From contig JAUVXS010000011.1 in the NCBI GenBank assembly GCA_030603485.1, positions 1 through 19,664 on the forward strand: DNA of 19,664 nt. Direction: 5' to 3'. This DNA is from Dehalococcoidia bacterium. Lineage in GTDB: Bacteria > Chloroflexota > Dehalococcoidia > GIF9 > AB-539-J10. Within the stretch, counting starts at the first letter, position 1, and each line of letters opens with the position of its first letter. The notes beneath the pieces are model-generated. The model saw nothing but the letters and a program-made list of their open reading frames with translations, was not told the DNA's origin and did not search any database. Both the position numbers and the translations under genes were made by a program. This document shows, one piece after another, positions 7,504 to 14,531 of the stretch.

Positions 7504-7525
7504 TATGCCTATCGGATTAACTCAG
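7504..7525 (+). repeat. Left terminal inverted repeat (22 bp)
   Basis: It is the exact reverse complement of 7906-7927 over all 22 positions; identity ends at both borders. It lies within what was the coding frame of the interrupted gene. Confidence 0.88.
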
Positions 7526-7553
7526 TATAAATTCACTATCTGTCTTAATTAGT

Positions 7554-7889
7554 TTATTCTCCCCTAAACCAAGAGATAAAGCGATGCAATAAGTTAGGTT
7601 TTGGAGAGGGAGAAACACCTATAAGTGTAACAGGTTGTTTTTGTAAGTCCTTTTCTCTTTCCTCTTGACGTGCTTGCTTCAAGGCACGAGGGAAAAGGAA
7701 AAACATTCCAGTAGCAAAGCTAATACCAGCTAATATTCGTAAAACTAAAATCCAACTATCATGGACATAAAAACTCCAAGTAATCAGTGCGATACCAATA
7801 GCTATGGATATACCCAGCAAGCCACTTAGTAAACCTAACACCAGAAATATTGTAAAATAAATTATTAGAATAGACAAGAAGTCAATCAT
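7554..7889 (-). CDS. Small membrane protein carried by the MITE-like element
   Basis: A 111-residue protein with three likely membrane helices, at about residues 5-22, 24-42 and 47-69 (for example LLGISIAIGIALITWSFYV and ILVLRILAGISFATGMFFLF). A charged cytoplasmic tail follows (KQARQEEREKD) and ends in a basic-aromatic segment, HRFISWFRGE. The ATG at 7889 has AGGTAG upstream and starts 17 bp inside the right inverted repeat; the stop lies 29 bp inside the left one. It is therefore the only cargo of the element. The frame is intact, which suggests it is or recently was selected. The function is unknown. It could be a toxin-like or effector membrane protein, but nothing in the sequence proves that. 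Confidence 0.72.
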   Translation of the reverse strand: MIDFLSILIIYFTIFLVLGLLSGLLGISIAIGIALITWSFYVHDSWILVLRILAGISFATGMFFLFPRALKQARQEEREKDLQKQPVTLIGVSPSPKPNLLHRFISWFRGE

Positions 7890-7905
7890 TATGTCTCTAC
7901 CTGTT

Positions 7906-7927
7906 CTGAGTTAATCCGATAGGCATA
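7906..7927 (-). repeat. Right terminal inverted repeat (22 bp)
   Basis: Perfect reverse complement of 7504-7525, followed directly by the second copy of the octamer ATGAAGAA (7928-7935). Confidence 0.88.
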
Positions 7928-7935
7928 ATGAAGAA
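7928..7935 (+). repeat. Target-site duplication, right copy
   Basis: ATGAAGAA, identical to 7496-7503. It marks the right border of the 424-bp insertion; codon reading resumes at TAT GAG GCA. Confidence 0.8.
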
Positions 7936-8060
7936 TATGAGGCACCTATAGAGCCAGGTAAAACCTTAACTTTTCTTGAGTTAAGACAACTAATAGCAAA
8001 TAGGACCGAGCATAGAGGATATGATAAGTGGTGTGAGGATATGCAGGATGGAGTACAGAA

Positions 8061-8180
8061 CAGGAAGTAGGGAGCGGGAGAGTGGAGCGAAAGTGCGGAG
8101 CGAGGGTGCGGAGCGGGAATGCAAGCTGGGAGCAGGTAACAGAGAGTAGGGAGCAGGAAGTAGGAAGTAGGAAGTAGGTA
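8061..8180 (+). repeat. Purine-rich low-complexity tract
   Basis: About 120 bp of imperfect short repeats made of GGAGCGG, GGGAGCAGG and GGAAGTA units, nearly all purine on the plus strand. GGAAGTA is repeated three times in tandem near 8156-8176. CAGGAAGTAG occurs both at 8061 and near 8154. It begins at the stop of the interrupted gene. No convincing gene lies in it; open frames here on the minus strand are biased in composition (Ser, Leu, Pro, Tyr). It could form R-loops or triplex DNA, but no function is shown. Confidence 0.7.
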
Positions 8181-8283
8181 AGATGGGGCATAGAAGGCAT
8201 ACGGCAAGCGACGCGCCATAGAGTGCGGCAGAGAGAGATAAAAGGGTTCAGGAATAAGGGATTTGGTTTCCATTTAGGAGCAG

Positions 8284-8419
8284 CGGGCCAGTTGAACGAT
8301 TGTCAGTATTGTTTAACGCAAAGAGCACCGGTCTTCGGAGGCTGAGACTGGTGTGGAATTTCCATCCTGCTGAGACGAGACCCGATGGCCCGACACCACG
8401 AGTGGTTACACCTGACCAC
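8284..8419 (+). ncRNA. Candidate structured RNA upstream of the AIPR gene
   Basis: Four helices can be drawn by hand. P1 is a 7-bp closing stem, CGGGCCA (8284-8290) with TGGCCCG (8386-8392). P2 is GTTGAACGAT (8291-8300) with ATTGTTTAAC (8308-8317), 10 bp around a 7-base loop. P3 is GCACCGGTCT (8325-8334) with AGACTGGTGT (8345-8354), 10 bp. P4 is GTGGT (8402-8406) with ACCAC (8415-8419). P1 encloses P2 and P3 as a multibranch junction. All four non-Watson-Crick pairs are G-U if the plus strand is transcribed and would be C-A mismatches on the other, which points to a functional plus-strand RNA. It matches no family I know. It lies about 240 bp before the AIPR gene, so it may be a leader or a separate RNA partner. 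Confidence 0.6.
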
Positions 8420-8662
8420 AACTGCCAACATTTACGGTAAGCGAGTAGTTAAGCGTTAAAGTCTGAGAACCTTGCTCTCGATTGTTACAGTATTCTGAGG
8501 GCATAATACCTAATTTGTAGTGTATCTAGTTGGTATGGTGTCCCTGGAATTCGGAAAGCTCCTATATGTTGGCATATAACTGTGTTAAAATATCTTTAGC
8601 ATCGCGATGCTAGAGTGAAGCTCATTAATATTTTTTGACTTAACTGGGAGTGGTAGAAACTA
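8420..8662 (+). other. Leader region of AIPR gene (243 bp, no gene)
   Basis: No convincing ORF is present. The region is AT-rich towards its end. A possible -10 (TAAAAT near 8585) lies just before the 16-bp palindrome at 8597-8612, but no good -35 is seen. The ribosome site for the gene at 8663 is weak (GGGAG about 12 bp upstream). Confidence 0.4.
8597..8612. promoter_or_regulatory. 16-bp perfect palindrome (operator candidate)
   Basis: TAGCATCGCGATGCTA is its own reverse complement. It lies 50 bp before the AIPR start codon and just downstream of AT-rich promoter-like sequence. That is a typical place for a dimeric repressor to control a toxic defence gene. No adjacent repressor gene is seen, so the binding protein would be encoded elsewhere. 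Confidence 0.5.
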
Positions 8663-10369
8663 ATGTCTGAAAACGACCGTATAGTATTGAAAGCCGTCCT
8701 CGCAGAGCAGAAGACTGCCAAAGCGCCTGAGTTGTCAGACAATGCCTATTTCGAGATTTTCACTGCTGAGCATATTCTAAAAAACTTCGATCTCTCGTAT
8801 GACGAGATTCAGTCCGGTCAAGTTGGGGCCGGAGGAGATGGCGGCATCGACTCTATGTACACGTTCGTTAACGGAAACTTGATTGAAGATGATACGGATA
8901 CAAGCAACTTGGGCAGAGATGTAAAGAGCGAGCTTTTCGTCATCCAATCCAAAATGGAAGCTGGTTTTAGTGAAGATACTATACGTAAGTTCGACACTAC
9001 ATTTAATGACCTCTTTGACCTCTCAAGAAATCTGGCCGAGTTTACCACCGTCTACAACGAAGACTTACTTCGTTTAGCCGCCATATTTAGAGATACTTAT
9101 ACTCAATATGCTGCAAGACTTCCATCCCTAGTTGTGAATTTTCGGTATGTCACGATAGGCGATGACGTCCATCCAAACGTCAAGAGACTAGTCTCACAAT
9201 TGAAAGCAACTGTCCTTCGATTGTTTTCATCTGCCGCATTCTCTTTTGATTTCATAAACGTTGCTAACCTTCTCACTTTAACGAGACAACTACCTGCGAC
9301 AACCTTTAACCTGAGACTTTCTGAGAGTCCCATATCATCCGGTGAAGAAAGCTTCATATGCCTTGTGAACCTTTCTGAATTCAACAGTTTTATATCCGAA
9401 CAGGACGGCCGATTGCTACGAAGAATTTTTGAGGCTAATGTTCGGGACTACCAAGGCAATGTTCAAGTCAACAAGGGAATCCGCGATACCCTCTTTAATC
9501 CCACTGACGACGATTTCTGGTGGTTAAACAATGGTGTCACAATCATCGCCTCACATGTTTCCCTTAGTGGTAAGACACTTAATATCATGAACCCACTAAT
9601 CGTGAATGGTTTGCAAACTTCCTATGAACTACATAGCTACTTCTCCATCGACCCGACTCGACATGACGATAAAAACATTCTCGTTAGAATAATAGGCGTT
9701 GCCCATACATCTAACGAAGAACAGACACGCAACAGAATAATAAAAGCAACAAACAGCCAAACCGCCATACAAGTTGCTTCCTTACGTGCAACTGATAACA
9801 TACAACGCGATATAGAGGATTACCTGAGGTCGGAGGGTCAATACTACGACCGCAGAAAGAATTACTATAAGAACGAAGGAAGGCCAATTGCTAAGATCAT
9901 ATCAATTACTTACCTTGCCCAAAGTGTCATCGCTATTCTTTTAAAGCGACCTAATGACGCACGTGCTAGGCCCTCCAGTCTCCTTAAGGAAGATGCTAAC
10001 TATTACACCATTTTCGACTCTACTCACCCCATGCCTCTATACCTCAAATGCATTCAAATACTGAAGCGCATGGAATCTTATCTCAATGGCACATTTACGG
10101 GAATCAGTTCCCTTGAGGTCAACAACTTCAAATTTCACTTAGCGATGTACTCATCTTTGCTTCTCGCCAACAATCCTGAAGCTACGCCGTACGATATCCT
10201 AGCTCTCAATCTCGACGACTTCACAGTTGATTTTCTAAAAGATTGCCACTCAGCTGTCGCTAAAATCTACTCCGCAATCGGTACTGGTTCATATTATGCA
10301 TCTAAGGACCGACAAAGCGTAGTTAAGCTTCTTGAAAGTTTAAGAAGCATCACCTACAGAGGCAACTAA
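8663..10369 (+). CDS. AIPR-family abortive-infection protein with nuclease-like N-terminus
   Basis: The central part matches the AIPR (abortive infection phage resistance) family, PF10592: NKGIRDTLFNP then FWWLNNGVTI (285-294), NPLIVNGLQTS (310-320), RIIKATNSQTAIQ (358-370) and YYDRRKNYYK (394-403). The domain spans roughly 255-480 of 568 residues. The N-terminus (about 30-115) has a restriction-endonuclease-like pattern: an early glutamate, GGDGGIDSMY (D59, D63), and LFVIQSK (Q95, K97), fitting a PD-(D/E/Q)XK site. The protein may therefore sense infection and cut nucleic acid, but its activity is not established. It is read on its own, with long gaps on both sides, next to a restriction-modification pair. 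The gene looks more AT-rich than the flanking chromosomal genes, consistent with transfer. Confidence 0.88.
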   Translation: MSENDRIVLKAVLAEQKTAKAPELSDNAYFEIFTAEHILKNFDLSYDEIQSGQVGAGGDGGIDSMYTFVNGNLIEDDTDTSNLGRDVKSELFVIQSKMEAGFSEDTIRKFDTTFNDLFDLSRNLAEFTTVYNEDLLRLAAIFRDTYTQYAARLPSLVVNFRYVTIGDDVHPNVKRLVSQLKATVLRLFSSAAFSFDFINVANLLTLTRQLPATTFNLRLSESPISSGEESFICLVNLSEFNSFISEQDGRLLRRIFEANVRDYQGNVQVNKGIRDTLFNPTDDDFWWLNNGVTIIASHVSLSGKTLNIMNPLIVNGLQTSYELHSYFSIDPTRHDDKNILVRIIGVAHTSNEEQTRNRIIKATNSQTAIQVASLRATDNIQRDIEDYLRSEGQYYDRRKNYYKNEGRPIAKIISITYLAQSVIAILLKRPNDARARPSSLLKEDANYYTIFDSTHPMPLYLKCIQILKRMESYLNGTFTGISSLEVNNFKFHLAMYSSLLLANNPEATPYDILALNLDDFTVDFLKDCHSAVAKIYSAIGTGSYYASKDRQSVVKLLESLRSITYRGN

Positions 10370-10694
10370 GACTCATCGCACGTCACTCCCACGTGCTATT
10401 TTAAAGCTAAAAGAGTTGTTTGGTTTTCCATTTAATACCGCAAAATAGTATTAGAATTTGCCGGTTGGATTAGTAAATGGATTAGCAGAATAAGAGGGAT
10501 CACCACTACGTCCCGGAGGACGTTCCCAGTTCGCTTCGTTAGACTAATATTTAAATAGGGCAGTCTAACTCCACTCTCTGGTCTTAAAATTGACATTCTG
10601 TAGTTATTCTCTATTGATATTTAACTCTTCTGGAAGAATATGTTCTAAAGGCCTATAATATCTCTAAGTAACCTGATTAGTAAGGTCGTAGTTT
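10370..10694 (+). promoter_or_regulatory. 325-bp gap: hairpin and promoter for the restriction pair
   Basis: No gene is seen. ACGTCC-CGGA-GGACGT (10508-10523) is a perfect 6-bp stem with a tetraloop and no T run. TTGACA at 10590-10595 is followed at 16 bp by the weak -10 TATTGA. TATAAT at 10654-10659 is a consensus -10 with a poor -35 and would start a transcript about 30 bp before the ATG at 10695. One or both probably drive the endonuclease-methyltransferase unit. Confidence 0.45.
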
Positions 10695-11741
10695 ATGGCC
10701 GAATCAAAATATAATAGAACAGTCGAAGAACTACAAAGTCTTGCATCAATGTTTTGGCCTCCCGAGCTGTCACAGAGAGAGGCCGACCTTAGTATAATAC
10801 CCAAGCTTCTAGAAACCCAAGACCAATTCATTTCAATTCTCAGCACTAGCTTCCCTGACCTAGATTCGTTATTCAAAGCAGTTGAGTTGACAAACCTAAC
10901 TCCAAATTTGTTTCTCAAGCACATTGTAGTACTTGCTGACTTCGGCGGTGAGCAACTTATGAGACTAAACAGTCGATTTAATGATTTCTTTCCAACCCGT
11001 GAATTAAATTACGTCCTTGATGGTTCTCTTCAAAGTTATACTTTCGCTGCTTTACCTATAGAAGGTACTCTCAATAACGGTAGACTTGGCATTAGCGGTA
11101 AAAAGCTACTCCAGAAGAGAGCTTTCGATGACTTGTTTAAAGACGTTGCAACAATTCTAATCTATGGTAATGCGTCTGTAAATGAGACTACCGCTGATTT
11201 ACTCGCGAAGTGCGAGCTAGGTGTCTATCTAGGAAAACCAGACGAACTATCCAAATTTATCAAACAACGATATATTTGGGTTAGCAGAATCACCGGTGGT
11301 GCTCAAGCTAATAGGCTAGGACAACTTGCTCAAGATTTTGTAAAGGAATATCTTGAGAGGAATCTTGCTCTCAAAGGAGTTGAAGTTACAAGAAATGGAG
11401 AATTGCCGGGAATAACAGACCGGGAAAGCGATGCCCCAGCTAAATTCGATATTGTCGTATCTACAAAGGAAAAATATGTTGGTGTTGAAGTTAGCTTTCA
11501 GGTTACCACCAACAGTACAATTGAACGTAAGGCCAACTCAGCTAAGGCCCGTTTTGACCAAGTTGATAAAGCAGGCTACAAAAGCGCTTATGTAGTTGAT
11601 GGCGCAGGCAACTTAATGCAAAGAATTAGTGCCACACGTACTCTTTGTAACCACAGCCACTGTATTGTCGCTTTCTCTAAAAGTGAGTTGGAAGTCCTTT
11701 CTGACTTTATAAGAGAATATTTTAAGGGCAACGATATCTGA
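10695..11741 (+). CDS. Probable type II restriction endonuclease
   Basis: A 348-residue protein lying 22 bp before a DNA methyltransferase. Residues 1-195 are unassigned and mainly helical. Residues 205-310 have the layout of a PD-(D/E)XK nuclease: RLGQLAQDFVKEYLERNL as the leading helix with E218, KFDIVVS with D252, GVEVSFQVTT with E265, then TIERKANSAKARFDQV and YKSAYVVDG. In the canonical site a lysine comes two residues after the glutamate; here it is serine (S267), with Q269 and K279 further on, so the catalytic set is variant. Pairing with the methyltransferase makes it the likely cutting partner. Recognition sequence unknown. An alternative is a nuclease of an uncharacterised defence system. 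Confidence 0.7.
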   Translation: MAESKYNRTVEELQSLASMFWPPELSQREADLSIIPKLLETQDQFISILSTSFPDLDSLFKAVELTNLTPNLFLKHIVVLADFGGEQLMRLNSRFNDFFPTRELNYVLDGSLQSYTFAALPIEGTLNNGRLGISGKKLLQKRAFDDLFKDVATILIYGNASVNETTADLLAKCELGVYLGKPDELSKFIKQRYIWVSRITGGAQANRLGQLAQDFVKEYLERNLALKGVEVTRNGELPGITDRESDAPAKFDIVVSTKEKYVGVEVSFQVTTNSTIERKANSAKARFDQVDKAGYKSAYVVDGAGNLMQRISATRTLCNHSHCIVAFSKSELEVLSDFIREYFKGNDI

Positions 11742-11763
11742 ATTTTGTTTTACGGAGCATAAG

Positions 11764-13581
11764 ATGGCTCATTGGACAGAAGATGCTAAACGTCTCAATA
11801 TAAGATATGTCAGTATAAAAAGCAAGTATGAATTGACTACTGAAGCAAGCCTGTCAAGCGATGCCTGCTTAATAGTACTGCCCCCTTCTGGACATCATGA
11901 ATATAGGCTTAGGCTTCGTGGACTTAACGAATTGTTTTCTGACTTACCCATTCAGCTTGGCCCTAATGCCACTTTGATTGTATTTGGAGAAATTGTTGAC
12001 CTTGTGCGTGTACATACAGTATTGACTCCGTTTATGCGTTATCAACATTGGATAAGCATTAAACGAAGGACTGTAAAGACAAATGGCGATGATAGTCTAC
12101 CACTACATCACTTTGGAGCGTTAGTCTATACTAAGTACAAATCGCCTCTACGACATGCAAAGACAAGAATAGAGTACACTTATTGTCCTGTTTGTGACAA
12201 GACGACTAAGGACTACGGTGGGAAAAAGCATACTTATCATGAATACGGCACATTAATATCAGACGTCTGGAGAGACATTGCATGTGACCTCGAGGGAGAC
12301 TTGACCGAGGTAATAGTGAGATTCGCGGATTTGCTCGGTGTCCATCCCTATGAGGAACTAAAGGTTCTTGACTGCAGGCAATTGATTCTTGAACGTAGCT
12401 CTATTCTATCAAAAGGACCTTCCACATGGTCAAATGTTATTAATCAGCTGGATGACTCCCAGACTAATCAATTGATGTTTGGTGATTGTCTTGAAAAGTT
12501 GAAGCAAATTCCGGACAACTCTGTAGATTTCGCTTTTGCTGACCCCCCTTATAACCTAGGTAAACAGTACACTGGATATTACGATGATATGACTGTAACT
12601 CAATATTTCGATTGGTGTGACAGATGGATTACTGAATTAGCACGTATCCTGCGTCCTGGAAGAACTTGCGTTGTTTTGAATATCCCTTTATGGGCTATTC
12701 GCCATTTCCTTTACATGGAAACTATCTTAACCTTCCAGAATTGGATTGTTTGGGACGCTTTAGCCTTTCCTGTCCGCCTAATTATGCCATCTCATTATAC
12801 GATTCTGTGCTTTTCTAAGGGTAATCCGCGCCAGCTCCCCGGGTTAGTCGATGAGCCTGAGATACTTGATAACTTAAGGCCAATACATACACACAAATTT
12901 ATCGAGCCATTGGCTGAAGGATTTTGTTTAAGATTGAACTGCATAAATAGGCGTAAACAAATGGATATTGATGACCGTGGACCTCTAACTGACCTATGGT
13001 GGGACATCCATAGACTGAAGCACAACACAAGACGGGTTGATCATCCTTGCCAACTCGCTCCACACTTGATGTATCGTCTTATTTCCCTATTTACAAGACC
13101 CGGAGAATTAGTTGTCGACTGCTTCAATGGTGCTGGTACTACAACCTTAGCTGCTGCCCAACTCGCTAGAAAGCATATAGGTATTGAGATTTCCGAGGAC
13201 TACCATAATATGGCGCTTACACGACATCTAGAAATTCAGAGTGGTGTCGATCCGTTTAGAAAGGCTGAACGGACTTTAACAGCTAAGAACAGTCCCGTAC
13301 CCAGGATGCCAAAGCAGAGGTATGTAATTCCCAAAAAGGTTCTGCAGCTTGAAGTAAAGCGTATCGCAACTTTATTGGGCCGGCTACCAAGTCGAGAAGA
13401 AGTATTACAGCTTAGCGAATATCCAACAGAGTATTATGACAGGTACTTTGCCAGTTGGGGAGAGGTATGCGCTGCCGCTCGCACCACAGGTATGTCTGAA
13501 TCAAGACCAGTCGTTCTAAAACAAGCTGTCTCAAAGCAGCCTAGTCTATTTGACCTTGAACAAATTCCTTCCAACAAGTAA
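11764..13581 (+). CDS. Adenine/N4-cytosine DNA methyltransferase with degenerate N-terminal copy and C-terminal homing-repeat domain
   Basis: This 605-residue protein protects host DNA from the adjacent endonuclease. The active domain (about 235-490) has motif IV, FADPPYNLGKQY (DPPY 260-263), and later motif I, VDCFNGAGTTTLAA (FNGAGTT 454-460), the beta-class order, methylating adenine N6 or cytosine N4. Residues 30-205 repeat this layout in decayed form: LPPSGHHEY in place of DPPY, LGPNATLIVFGEIVDLVRVH like LRPGRTCVVLNIPLWAIRH, and DVWRDI like DLWWDI. There is no motif I. Two cysteines (C141, C144) with H156 and H159 may bind zinc. Residues 523-573 (VKRIATLLGRLPSREEVLQL, then YDRYFASWGEVCAAAR) resemble the homing-endonuclease-associated repeat (PF18780). 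GATC or any other specificity cannot be read from sequence. Confidence 0.88.
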   Translation: MAHWTEDAKRLNIRYVSIKSKYELTTEASLSSDACLIVLPPSGHHEYRLRLRGLNELFSDLPIQLGPNATLIVFGEIVDLVRVHTVLTPFMRYQHWISIKRRTVKTNGDDSLPLHHFGALVYTKYKSPLRHAKTRIEYTYCPVCDKTTKDYGGKKHTYHEYGTLISDVWRDIACDLEGDLTEVIVRFADLLGVHPYEELKVLDCRQLILERSSILSKGPSTWSNVINQLDDSQTNQLMFGDCLEKLKQIPDNSVDFAFADPPYNLGKQYTGYYDDMTVTQYFDWCDRWITELARILRPGRTCVVLNIPLWAIRHFLYMETILTFQNWIVWDALAFPVRLIMPSHYTILCFSKGNPRQLPGLVDEPEILDNLRPIHTHKFIEPLAEGFCLRLNCINRRKQMDIDDRGPLTDLWWDIHRLKHNTRRVDHPCQLAPHLMYRLISLFTRPGELVVDCFNGAGTTTLAAAQLARKHIGIEISEDYHNMALTRHLEIQSGVDPFRKAERTLTAKNSPVPRMPKQRYVIPKKVLQLEVKRIATLLGRLPSREEVLQLSEYPTEYYDRYFASWGEVCAAARTTGMSESRPVVLKQAVSKQPSLFDLEQIPSNK

Positions 13582-13961
13582 TCGCCCTAATATGAACTTA
13601 TACCTTCGCTTTAATCACTTCTTGGCTTTTTCGACGTCCTGTTAGTAGGGCTGAATGTTGCTTTGGCAGCCGGTAAAGCTACTGGCTGTTGCCACCAAGG
13701 TAGCTCAGGTCTCCCAGACCGGTGTCTATATAGGCGACCAGATACACAGACGCTCGCTTGACGCTGGGAAAACACTTCACCGCAATATAGGAGGGAGTCA
13801 GCATCAAGATCATACTACTATTGTGTCGTAGGTTTGATCAAATAGCTTAACATTCAAGTATACTACAATGAACGATTGTTAGGTTATACATTTCGTCAGA
13901 ATGTGCAATTGGCCAGCGAAATGATATCATAACTTAGGACAAGCTAAGAGGAGGAGAGTTA
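13582..13961 (+). other. 380-bp gap with possible RNA structure
   Basis: No gene is seen. The segment 13665-13693 can fold as GGCA-GCCGGT (13665-13674) with ACTGGC (13681-13686) and TGCC (13690-13693). GGTCT-CCC-AGACC (13708-13720) is a second hairpin. AGCTAC in the first loop region is also complementary to GTAGCT near 13700, so an alternative fold is possible. The role is unknown. The following gene has an excellent ribosome site, AGAGGAGGAGA, near 13949. Confidence 0.4.
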
Positions 13962-14363
13962 ATGTCATCACTTTCGAAGAACCTTACAGCGTTAAGCGGC
14001 GAGTATTTTGTTGCGGGAAGTCTCTGTATGAATGGAATAGTGGCAAGTTTAACTCTGAAGAACTATCCTGGCGTGGATATTTTCGCGTACAATCCGGCAA
14101 ACGGCAAACACACTGCCGTTCAAGTGAAGACTACTCGAGTTGCGAGGAGCTCAGGATACTTTGTTTCGGACCCAGACAAAATTAAAGCCGCGGGGACGCC
14201 TTTTGTGTTTGTCCATCTGAGCAAGAAGTTGCCACCAGAGTTTTACGTTGTTGGTGCATCGGCACTCGCCAAACTCATAAAGAGGGAAAGCGATTACTGG
14301 TGTGTTACTCTGAAGAACCTGGAAGCCTACAAGGACCAATGGGGTAACCTCGGACTAGACTAG
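13962..14363 (+). CDS. PD-(D/E)XK nuclease-like protein
   Basis: A 133-residue protein with the pattern of a small endonuclease-like fold: GEYFVAGSLCMNGIVAS with E14 in the leading helix, NYPGVDIFAYNP with D39, and TAVQVKTTR with Q54 and K56, giving E...D...QxK. The C-terminal half (FVFVHLSKKLPPEFYVVGAS) resembles relatives annotated as DUF4365-like or Holliday-resolvase-like. Such proteins are common as lone cargo in genomic islands. Their substrate is mostly unknown, and defence or DNA repair are both possible. The start codon has AGGAGG at an ideal distance. It stands alone, with long gaps on both sides. Confidence 0.75.
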   Translation: MSSLSKNLTALSGEYFVAGSLCMNGIVASLTLKNYPGVDIFAYNPANGKHTAVQVKTTRVARSSGYFVSDPDKIKAAGTPFVFVHLSKKLPPEFYVVGASALAKLIKRESDYWCVTLKNLEAYKDQWGNLGLD

Positions 14364-14456
14364 GTTAACTTCTGAACGAAAAGCCATTTTGTTTGATACT
14401 TGGTCACAGTGCAGTTTCAACATAACTTAACGTGATTTTACCATAGGAGTGGGTAA

Positions 14457-14531
14457 ATGTTGTGCTATCAAGCCATGGTAAAGGGGACTGAGTTGATAGG
14501 GCAACTAGCCGATATCGGGCTCTTGGATTAG
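14457..14531 (+). CDS. Possible 24-residue ORF
   Basis: The ATG at 14457 follows TAGGAGTGGGTAA, a fair ribosome site, and the frame runs 24 codons (MLCYQAMVKGTELIGQLADI, then GLLD) to a TAG that overlaps the end of the convergent GIY-YIG gene by 4 bp. TTTACCAT (about 14437) and ATGGTAAA (about 14475) form an 8-bp inverted repeat around the start. It may be chance, and no homology is recognised. Confidence 0.25.
   Translation: MLCYQAMVKGTELIGQLADIGLLD

Larger units (their letters stand above)
7504..7927. mobile_element. MITE-like 424-bp element carrying a membrane-protein gene
   Basis: Perfect 22-bp terminal inverted repeats occupy 7504-7525 and 7906-7927 (left end begins TATGCCTATCGG). They are flanked by an 8-bp direct duplication. 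The interior is filled by a single gene on the minus strand, 7554-7889, with no transposase. The element interrupts an operon gene that is restored in frame when it is removed. These features are those of a non-autonomous transposable element mobilised in trans. Eight-base duplications occur in several IS families, such as IS6, IS66 and ISL3, but I cannot assign a family from the repeats alone. Confidence 0.85.
7480..8070 (+). pseudogene. 52-residue operon gene split by a 424-bp insertion
   Basis: The ATG at 7480 overlaps the upstream stop. The frame reads MSIKPYEE to 7503 and then runs into the inserted element, where it stops at 7530. Removing 7504-7935 (the element and one copy of the 8-bp duplication) joins 7503 to 7936 in frame and continues YEAPIEPGKTLTFLELRQLI, then 24 more residues to a TAG at 8068-8070. 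The restored protein is 52 residues, mostly helical and charged, including ANRTEHRGYDKWCEDMQDG. No family is recognised. The in-frame join strongly supports both the gene and the insertion. It was the last gene of the replication operon. Confidence 0.72.

Noticed and set aside
7911..8273. Minus-strand frames rich in Ser, Leu, Pro and Tyr
   Set aside because: They are translations of the purine-rich tract and lack ribosome sites; the plus strand here holds the second half of the interrupted gene.
13690..13720. tRNA-like GGTAGCTCAGG string
   Set aside because: It resembles a D arm only; no acceptor or T arm can be formed around it.
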